A stretch of 32,198 nt of DNA. Source: Streptomyces sp. UW30 (GTDB lineage Bacteria > Actinomycetota > Actinomycetes > Streptomycetales > Streptomycetaceae). The position numbers and the translations under genes are program-made. The notes beneath the pieces are model-generated. The model had not been told where the DNA came from. It did not search any database and worked only from the letters and a program-made list of their open reading frames with translations. The stretch is taken from positions 473,552 to 505,749 of the forward strand of contig NZ_RDBN01000033.1 in the NCBI RefSeq assembly GCF_008042075.1, in the 5' to 3' direction. This document shows positions 23,858-32,198 of the stretch, in pieces; position 1 is the stretch's first letter, and each line of letters begins with the position of its first letter.

Positions 23858-26800
23858 GTGCACAGAACGAGACTCAGAAGCACCCGCACCCCGAGGCGTT
23901 CCAGGCTTCGCACCTCCCTCGCCCTGTTCACCGGCCTGCTCCTGGCCGTGGGCGCCCCGGCCACCGTCGCCGGTGCCCACCCCGGCCACCCGGAGCACGA
24001 CGAACCGGCCGCCGCCGAAGGGCAGTTCCAGCAGGTACCGCTCGCCAAGGGCGAACCCGAGATGGGCGAGCCGATGTCGCTCGCCGTGCTCCCGGACCGC
24101 AGCGTCCTGCACACCTCGCGCGACGGCACACTGCGCCTCACCGACCAGGGCGGCGTCACCAAGGTCGCCGGCAAGATCCCCGTCTACAGCCACGACGAAG
24201 AGGGCCTCCAGGGCGTCGGCATCGACCCGGACTTCAAGAACAACCGGGCGATCTACCTCTACTACGCCCCGCCGCTGGACACCCCCGCGGGCGACGCCCC
24301 GGAGTCCGGCACCGCCGAGGAGTTCAAGAAGTTCGACGGCGTCAACCGCCTCTCCCGCTTCGTCCTGAACGCCAACGGCACCCTGAACACGGCCAGCGAG
24401 AAGAAGGTCATCGACGTCGCGGCCTCCCGCGGTACCTGCTGCCACGTCGGCGGCGACATCGACTTCGACGCGGCCGGCAACCTCTACCTGTCGACCGGCG
24501 ACGACACCAACCCCTTCGCCTCCGACGGCTACACGCCGATCGACGTCCGCCAGGGCCGCAACCCCGCCTTCGACGCCCGCCGCAGCGCCGGCAACACCAA
24601 CGACCTGCGCGGCAAGCTCCTGCGGATCAAGGTCGCCGAGGACGGCTCGTACACCGTCCCGGAAGGGAACCTCTTCGCCCCGGGCACGGACAAGACCCGT
24701 CCCGAGATCTACGCGATGGGCTTCCGCAACCCGTTCCGGATGAGCGTCGACGACAAGACAGGCATCGTCTACGTCGGCGACTACGGCCCCGACGCCGGCG
24801 CCGCCAGCCCCAGCCGGGGCCCGGCCGGACAGGTCGAGTTCGCCAAGGTCACCAAGGCCGCCAACTTCGGCTGGCCGTTCTGCACCGGCAACAACGACGC
24901 CTACGTCGACTACGACTTCGCCACCGGCACCTCCGGCGCGAAGTTCGACTGCGCCGCCCCGAAGAACACCTCGCCGTACAACACGGGCCTCACCGACCTG
25001 CCGCCCGCGCAGGCCGCCTGGATCCCGTACGACGGCGGCTCCGTGCCCGAGTTCGGCACCGGCTCCGAGTCCCCGATGGGCGGCCCGGTCTACCGCTACG
25101 ACCCCGACCTCGACTCCAAGGTGAAGTTCCCCGAGGCCTACGACGGTGACTTCTTCGCCGGTGAGTTCGGCCGCCGCTGGATCAAGCGGATCGAGCAGAA
25201 CGACGACGGCTCCGTCGCGAAGATCAACGACTTCCCATGGACCGGCACCCAGATCATGGACATGGAGTTCGGCCCCGACGGCGCGCTCTACGTCCTCGAC
25301 TACGGCATCTCCTGGTTCCAGGGCGACGAGCACTCCGCGCTGTACCGGATCGAGAACGCCGAGGACGGCTTCTCGCCGATCTCCGAGGTGAGCGCCGACA
25401 AGACGTCCGGAGCGGCCGGCCTGAAGGTCAAGTTCACCGGCGCGGCCAAGGACGCCGACTCCCCGGACCTCACCTACAGCTGGGACTTCGGCGACGGCAC
25501 CAAGGGCGAGGGTCTCAACCCCACCCACCAGTACAGGAAGGTCGGCACCTACACGGCCACCTTCACCGCCAGGGACCCCGAGGGCCACACCGGCAACGCC
25601 AGCACCCGGATCGTGGTCGGCAACACCGAGCCCAAGGTGCGGATCGACATCCCGGGCAACGGGACCATGGCGGAGTTCGGCAAGCCCGTCCCGTTCAAGG
25701 TGACCGTCACCGACCCCGAGGAGACGGTCGACTGCTCCAAGGTCAAGGTCGCCTACAGCCTCGGCCACGACTCCCACGCCCACGAGCTGACCAGCGAGAT
25801 GGGCTGCGAGGGCACCCTGACACCGCCCGCCGGTGACGGCGGTCACGACCCCAACGCCAACATCTACGGCGTCGTCGGCGCCAGTTACACCGACGGAGGG
25901 GCGAACGGCCAGGAGACGCTGACCGGCACCGCCCGCGCCGTGCTCCAGCCGCTGCACCGCCAGGCCGAGCACTTCGGCACCCAGTCGGGCGTGAAGGTCT
26001 ACGACAAGACCGGAGCCAACGGCGGCAAGACCGTCGGCGACATCAACGACGGCGACTGGATCGCCTTCACCCCCTACCGGTTCGACGGACAGAAGAAGAT
26101 GACCGTGCGGGCCTCCTCGGGCGGCGCGGGCGGCTTCATCGAGCTGCGCACCGGCTCGCCCGACGGACCGCTGCACGGCTCGGCGTACATCCCGCCGACC
26201 GGCGGCTGGGAGACCTTCCAGAACGTAGACGTGCCGCTGCGCGCGCTGCCCAAGGGCACCACGGAGATCTACCTGGTCTTCAAGGGCGGCGAGGGCGCGC
26301 TGTACGACGTGGACGACTTCGAGTTCTCCAAGGAGCCGTTCAGGGGCGGCAAGAAGGTCCTGGTCTTCTCCAAGACCGCCGGCTTCCGGCACGACTCCAT
26401 CCCGGCCGGCATCGCCGCCCTGAAGGAGCTCGGCGCCCCGGCCGGCATCACGGTCGACGCGACCGAGGAGGCCCGGCAGTTCACCACGACCAACCTCGCC
26501 AAGTACGACGCGGTGGTGTTCCTGTCCACCACCGGTGATGTGCTCAACGCCGATCAGCAGAAGGCGTTCGAGGACTACGTGGCGGGCGGCGGCGGGTACA
26601 TGGGTATCCACGCCGCAGCCGACACCGAGTACGACTGGGCGTTCTACGGCGGACTCGTCGGCGCCTACTTCGACTCGCACCCGGCCATCCAGAAGGCCAC
26701 GGTCCGCGTCGAGGACCACGACCACCCGTCGACCGCGCACCTGGGCGACGCCTGGGAGCGCACCGACGAGTGGTACAACTACCGCACCAACCCGCGTGAG

Positions 26801-27580
26801 CAGGCCAAGGTCCTCGCCACCCTGGACGAGACCACCTACCAGGGCGGGAACATGAAGGGCGACCACCCGATCGCCTGGTGCCAGAGCTACGGCGGCGGCC
26901 GGTCCTTCTACACGGGCGGCGGCCACACCAAGGAGTCCTACGCCGACGAAGCCTTCCGGGCCCATCTCCTCGGCGGCCTCCAGTACGCCACCGGCCAGGT
27001 GAAGGCGGACTGCAAGCCGAGCAAGGACTACCGGAAGATCTTCAACGGCCAGACCCTGGACGGCTGGAAGCAGGCCGGCCCCGGCACGTTCAACGTCAAG
27101 GACGGCACCCTGGAGACCGAGGGCGGCATGGGCCTGCTCTGGTACCAGGCCAAGGAGCTGAAGTCGTACTCGCTCAAGCTCGACTGGAAGATGCAGGGCG
27201 ACGACAACTCCGGGATCTTCGTGGGCTTCCCGGCCTCCGACGACCCCTGGTCCGCGGTGAACAAGGGCTACGAGATCCAGATCGACGCAACGGACGCGCC
27301 CGACCGCACCACGGGCTCCGTCTACTCGTTCAAGTCGGCGGACATCAAGGCCCGTGACCGGGTTCTGCGGCCGCCCGGCCAGTGGAACTCCTACGAGATC
27401 AAGGTCCAGGGCGAACGCCTCCAGGTGTTCCTCAACGGAGTCAAGATCAACGACTTCACCAACAAGGACCCCGAGCGGAGCCTGACCGACGGTCACATCG
27501 GCCTCCAGAACCACGGTGCCGACGACCAGGTCTCCTTCCGCAACATCCAGTTGAAGGAACTGCCCACCACGGGCGGCTGA
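23858..27580 (+). CDS. Secreted multidomain protein: PQQ-type sugar dehydrogenase, PKD, CBM6-like, ThuA and DUF1080 domains
   Basis: A 1,240-residue exported protein. An Arg-rich signal peptide (about 1-40, cleavage near TVAGA/H) is followed by a glucose/sorbosone dehydrogenase propeller (about 55-495; EEGLQGVGIDPDFKNNRAIYLYY, GDIDFDAAGNLYLSTGDD, GFRNPFRMSVDDKTG, DMEFGPDGALYVLDYG). Then come a PKD domain (510-590; YSWDFGDGTKGEGLNPTHQY), a CBM6-like carbohydrate-binding domain (about 702-825), a ThuA domain (about 832-1050; LVFSKTAGFRHDSIPAGIAAL, GYMGIHAAADTEYDW) and a C-terminal DUF1080 domain (1057-1240; KIFNGQTLDGW), a family with 3-keto-disaccharide hydrolase members. The GTG at 23858 is preferred to upstream in-frame starts because GGAGGG lies 6 bases ahead and the signal peptide then begins correctly. 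It probably binds, oxidises and cleaves a glycoside outside the cell. It is flanked by terminators, so it is its own transcription unit. Confidence 0.88.
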   Translation: MHRTRLRSTRTPRRSRLRTSLALFTGLLLAVGAPATVAGAHPGHPEHDEPAAAEGQFQQVPLAKGEPEMGEPMSLAVLPDRSVLHTSRDGTLRLTDQGGVTKVAGKIPVYSHDEEGLQGVGIDPDFKNNRAIYLYYAPPLDTPAGDAPESGTAEEFKKFDGVNRLSRFVLNANGTLNTASEKKVIDVAASRGTCCHVGGDIDFDAAGNLYLSTGDDTNPFASDGYTPIDVRQGRNPAFDARRSAGNTNDLRGKLLRIKVAEDGSYTVPEGNLFAPGTDKTRPEIYAMGFRNPFRMSVDDKTGIVYVGDYGPDAGAASPSRGPAGQVEFAKVTKAANFGWPFCTGNNDAYVDYDFATGTSGAKFDCAAPKNTSPYNTGLTDLPPAQAAWIPYDGGSVPEFGTGSESPMGGPVYRYDPDLDSKVKFPEAYDGDFFAGEFGRRWIKRIEQNDDGSVAKINDFPWTGTQIMDMEFGPDGALYVLDYGISWFQGDEHSALYRIENAEDGFSPISEVSADKTSGAAGLKVKFTGAAKDADSPDLTYSWDFGDGTKGEGLNPTHQYRKVGTYTATFTARDPEGHTGNASTRIVVGNTEPKVRIDIPGNGTMAEFGKPVPFKVTVTDPEETVDCSKVKVAYSLGHDSHAHELTSEMGCEGTLTPPAGDGGHDPNANIYGVVGASYTDGGANGQETLTGTARAVLQPLHRQAEHFGTQSGVKVYDKTGANGGKTVGDINDGDWIAFTPYRFDGQKKMTVRASSGGAGGFIELRTGSPDGPLHGSAYIPPTGGWETFQNVDVPLRALPKGTTEIYLVFKGGEGALYDVDDFEFSKEPFRGGKKVLVFSKTAGFRHDSIPAGIAALKELGAPAGITVDATEEARQFTTTNLAKYDAVVFLSTTGDVLNADQQKAFEDYVAGGGGYMGIHAAADTEYDWAFYGGLVGAYFDSHPAIQKATVRVEDHDHPSTAHLGDAWERTDEWYNYRTNPREQAKVLATLDETTYQGGNMKGDHPIAWCQSYGGGRSFYTGGGHTKESYADEAFRAHLLGGLQYATGQVKADCKPSKDYRKIFNGQTLDGWKQAGPGTFNVKDGTLETEGGMGLLWYQAKELKSYSLKLDWKMQGDDNSGIFVGFPASDDPWSAVNKGYEIQIDATDAPDRTTGSVYSFKSADIKARDRVLRPPGQWNSYEIKVQGERLQVFLNGVKINDFTNKDPERSLTDGHIGLQNHGADDQVSFRNIQLKELPTTGG

Positions 27581-27584
27581 GCGG

Positions 27585-27618
27585 CGGCGGGCGGGGGACG
27601 CCGGACCCCCGCCCGCCG
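27585..27618 (+). terminator. Terminator after the secreted multidomain gene
   Basis: Perfect 13-bp GC stem (27585-27597 with 27606-27618; core GGCGGGCGGGGG and its complement), an 8-nt loop, then CTTTGT. It lies 4 bp after the stop codon. Confidence 0.85.
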
Positions 27619-27665
27619 TCTTTGTCCCTCCCCCCGGGGGTCCGCGCACGACAAGGAGGCTGCCC

Positions 27666-28874
27666 ATGTCCGCGTCCCTCTCCCGACCGCGTGTGGGAGT
27701 GTGGCTGACCGGAGCCCGAGGCTCCGTCGCCACCACCGTCGTCACGGGGTGCGCCGCCATCACCGCGGGGCTGCATCCGCCCACCGGCATGGTGACCGAG
27801 AGCGCAATTTTTGCCGGCAGCGGCCTACCCGCGCTGTCCGACCTCGTCTTCGGCGGCCACGACACCCTCGACTGCCCCCTGCCCAAACGCGCCGAGACCC
27901 TGACCGCCGGCGGCGTCCTCCCACCGGGCGTCGCCACCGCCGTCACCGCCGAACTCGCCGCCGCGGACCGGGAGATCAGGCCCGGTGGCCCCACCCCGGG
28001 GGACACCAGGAGCGAGGCCGAACTGATCACGGCCTTCGCCGACGACATACGCGACTTCGTGCACCGCCACGAGCTGGAGCGGGCCGTGGTGGTGAACGTC
28101 GCCTCCACCGAACCGGCGTCCCAGGGGCCCGACGCTCCGCTGCCCGCCAGCACCCTGTACGCACTGGCGGCCCTGCGCGCGGGCTGCCCCTACGTCAACT
28201 TCACCCCGTCCGAGGGCATGCACCACCCCGTCGCCGCCCGCGAGGCCGAGCGGAGCGGCCTGCCCTACGCCGGCCGGGACGGCAAGACCGGACAGACACT
28301 GCTGCGGGCCGTGCTCGGCCCGATGTTCGCGCAGCGGGCGCTGAGGGTCCGGGCCTGGTCCGGAACGAACCTGCTCGGCGGCGGCGACGGCGCCGCCCTC
28401 GCCGACCCGGCCGCCGCGGCCGCGAAGAACGCCGGCAAGGAACGCGTCCTCGCCGACACCCTCGGCACCGTCCCCGAGGGCGAGGTGCACATCGACGACG
28501 TCCCGGCCCTCGGCGACTGGAAGACCGCCTGGGACCACATCGCCTTCGACGGCTTCCTCGGCACCCGCATGATCCTCCAGACCATCTGGCAGGGCTGCGA
28601 CTCGGCCCTCGCGGCCCCCCTGGTACTGGACCTCGCCCGCCTCACCGCCCGCGCCCACGAGGCCGGCCTGACCGGCCCGCTCGCCGAACTCGGCTTCTAC
28701 TTTAAGGACCCGGTGGGGGACGGCCCCGCGAGCCTGGGGGAGCAGTACGCGGCGCTGACGGGACTGGGGGAGCGGCTCCGCCCGCCGGGCGGGGACAGGA
28801 ACGGGAACGGGCGTGGGGCGACGGCCCCGGGTGGGGACGCCGCCCGGGGAAATCGTCATCCGCCAACCCCTTGA
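27666..28874 (+). CDS. Inositol-3-phosphate synthase (myo-inositol-1-phosphate synthase) family protein
   Basis: A 402-residue protein of the family that converts glucose 6-phosphate to inositol phosphate with bound NAD. The Rossmann motif is VGVWLTGARGSVATTVVTG (about residues 10-28). Further marks are VVNVASTEPA, CPYVNFTPSEGMHHP, GRDGKTGQTLLRAVLGPMF (a family core segment with the catalytic-type Lys), WSGTNLLGGGDGAALADP and HIAFDGFLGTRMILQTIWQGCDSALAAPLVLDLARL. The ATG at 27666 has AAGGAGG upstream. The last ~35 residues (from about 368) are Gly/Arg/Asn/Pro-rich and cross a terminator-like hairpin. The tail may be a readthrough extension caused by loss of the original stop. It may not make inositol itself; paralogues sit in pathways of unknown product. 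Its relation to the sugar system upstream is unclear. Confidence 0.85.
   Translation: MSASLSRPRVGVWLTGARGSVATTVVTGCAAITAGLHPPTGMVTESAIFAGSGLPALSDLVFGGHDTLDCPLPKRAETLTAGGVLPPGVATAVTAELAAADREIRPGGPTPGDTRSEAELITAFADDIRDFVHRHELERAVVVNVASTEPASQGPDAPLPASTLYALAALRAGCPYVNFTPSEGMHHPVAAREAERSGLPYAGRDGKTGQTLLRAVLGPMFAQRALRVRAWSGTNLLGGGDGAALADPAAAAAKNAGKERVLADTLGTVPEGEVHIDDVPALGDWKTAWDHIAFDGFLGTRMILQTIWQGCDSALAAPLVLDLARLTARAHEAGLTGPLAELGFYFKDPVGDGPASLGEQYAALTGLGERLRPPGGDRNGNGRGATAPGGDAARGNRHPPTP
28825..28849 (+). terminator. Terminator-like hairpin inside the 3' end of the inositol-phosphate synthase ORF
   Basis: CCCCGGGTGG (28825-28834), loop GGACG, CCGCCCGGGG (28840-28849): a 10-bp stem with one G-T pair, ending 25 bp before the stop codon. 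The strength is that of a terminator, but the position is within coding sequence. Confidence 0.6.
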
Positions 28875-28947
28875 CGTCTGTCTGGACATTCGCCAGGGTG
28901 TTCCACCACAAGCAATCGGGTGCACGATGCGCAACGAATTTCTGTTG
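28871..28947 (+). promoter_or_regulatory. Candidate promoter and palindromic operator upstream of betB
   Basis: A -35-like TTGACG (28871-28876) overlaps the preceding stop codon and is followed after 16 bp by CAGGGT (28893-28898), close to the HrdB-type pattern. Downstream, CAAC-N8-GTTG (28932-28947; 10 of 16 positions symmetric) lies 13 bp before the GTG start, where a repressor could block expression. Both are readings by eye. Confidence 0.4.
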
Positions 28948-28960
28948 AAAGGCTCGGCGC

Positions 28961-31535
<2,575 letters not shown>

Positions 31536-31536
<1 letters not shown>

Positions 31537-32198
31537 TGACCGTCACCGTCGAGAAACCCGAGAAGACCACAAGCGTCGAGCAACCCGCCCCCGCCAAGGG
31601 CGCGTTCAAGGTCTCCCGGTCCATGGTCGTGGCCGCGATATTCGTCGTCTGGCTCGTGCTGTTCGCCGTCCTGCGCGGAAAGCAGACCCTGTCCCTGGCC
31701 GCGGCCGACCTCACCGATCTGCACCGGTGGTTCAACGACGTCAACGACTCGATCGGCGCGAACCGCAACTCCAACCCGCTCTTCCTGTACTTCTTCAACG
31801 AGATCCGGCTCGTCATCGACTCCCTGGTCACCTTCGTCCAGGAGCTGATCTCCCAGCCGGGCGCCGACCGCCCCGTCCCGCAGATCGGCTGGCTCGGTGT
31901 CGTCGGCATCGCCGGCTATGTCTCCTGGGCCGTGGGCAACTGGCGGGTCGCGCTGCTGGCGGTGGCCGGCTTCACCTTCCTGGGCCTGCAGGGCCTGTGG
32001 CAGGAGAGCATGGACACCCTCGCGCTCATCGTCTGCGCCGTGTTCGTGGCGCTGCTGTTCGCGATCCCGCTGGGAATCTGGGCGGGGCTGTCCGACCGGT
32101 TCAACCGGATCATGACGCCCTTCCTGGACTTCATGCAGACGATGCCGACCTTCGTCTACCTGGCCCCGCTGACCCTGTTCTTCCTCATCGGCCCGGCC
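31536..32198 (+). CDS. Glycine betaine/proline ABC transporter permease (ProW/OpuAB-like), 3' end beyond the window
   Basis: The first 221 residues are visible; the window edge cuts the gene in the binding-protein-dependent transport domain. A polar N-terminus (about 1-28) is followed by a membrane segment (SMVVAAIFVVWLVLFAVL), a long extracytoplasmic loop with RWFNDVNDSIGANRNSNPLFLYFFNEIRLVIDSLVTFVQELI, and several more helices leading to the permease motif region (IPLGIWAGLSDRFNRIMTPFLDFMQTMPTFVYLAPLTLFFLIG), characteristic of ProW/OpuAB. The ATG at 31536 overlaps the ATPase stop by one base, so the two are translationally coupled. A substrate-binding protein gene would be expected beyond the right edge. 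Confidence 0.93.

Noticed and set aside
27620..27627. Third copy of the CTTTGTCC arm as a ROK operator
   Set aside because: The right arm GGAnAAAG is missing, and the match lies in the tail of a terminator.
23813..28153. Very long open frame on the minus strand opposite the secreted multidomain gene
   Set aside because: It is a shadow frame produced by high-GC codon bias. It lacks domain motifs, is Val/Gly/Arg-rich throughout and crosses the repeat leader and terminators of the real gene.

Overview
The window is high-GC actinobacterial DNA, most likely from a Streptomyces chromosome. The evidence is strong G/C bias at third codon positions, frequent GTG starts, purine-rich ribosome binding sites, ATGA-type start/stop overlaps, many one-component regulators (MarR, LysR, GntR/FCD, ROK) and a single rare TTA leucine codon in an extracellular enzyme gene. 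No tRNA, rRNA, CRISPR array, transposase or phage gene was seen. The content is accessory catabolism rather than housekeeping.

Layout. (1) 1-1607, minus: 5' part of a secreted sialidase with a TTA codon in its signal peptide. (2) 1740-3195: a quinone-oxidoreductase-like gene divergent from a MarR regulator, with two matching palindromic operators between them. (3) 3199-4862: a short-chain dehydrogenase-like gene lacking the usual YxxxK, divergent from a LysR regulator. (4) 4938-11387, minus: a five-gene operon (ketopantoate-reductase-like protein, molybdopterin catalytic subunit, NuoE-NuoF fusion, NuoG-like Fe-S subunit, FdhD) for an NAD-dependent formate dehydrogenase. Its alpha subunit is split into two genes lying in reversed order. 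Divergent from it are an oxalate/formate-antiporter-family MFS transporter and an overlapping 44-residue membrane protein (11645-13091). (5) 13241-14997: a stand-alone KAS III and an FCD-type GntR regulator; the GntR promoter and the formate-operon/transporter intergenic region share a candidate operator. (6) 15061-15782: a DUF4231-type membrane protein gene whose 5' region carries an inverted, perfect 181-bp copy of part of the neighbouring ROK gene. (7) 16075-27580, plus: a carbohydrate system made of a ROK regulator, a ribose-type ABC importer (ATPase, permease, Tat-type lipoprotein), a Gfo/Idh/MocA dehydrogenase, a TIM-barrel isomerase and a secreted protein of about 1,240 residues combining a PQQ-type sugar dehydrogenase propeller, PKD, CBM6-like, ThuA and DUF1080 domains. 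(8) 27666-28874: a myo-inositol-1-phosphate synthase family gene. (9) 28961-32198: betaine aldehyde dehydrogenase followed by a glycine-betaine-type ABC importer, cut by the right edge.

How the genes work together. Region 7 is the best candidate for an incompletely described system. The ROK-ABC promoter and the promoter of the secreted protein share a 23-bp inverted repeat, CTTTGTCC-N7-GGA(G/A)AAAG, at the same distance from a TAC-type -10-like hexamer. The ROK protein therefore probably controls both extracellular sugar processing and uptake. ThuA, DUF1080, Gfo/Idh and TIM-isomerase families recur in 3-keto-sugar metabolism, so a 3-keto-glycoside route is a reasonable hypothesis, but the substrate cannot be read from sequence. 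Region 4 looks like a formate oxidation module coupled to a formate/oxalate-type carrier. All functional calls rest on reading motifs by eye; no database search was run.
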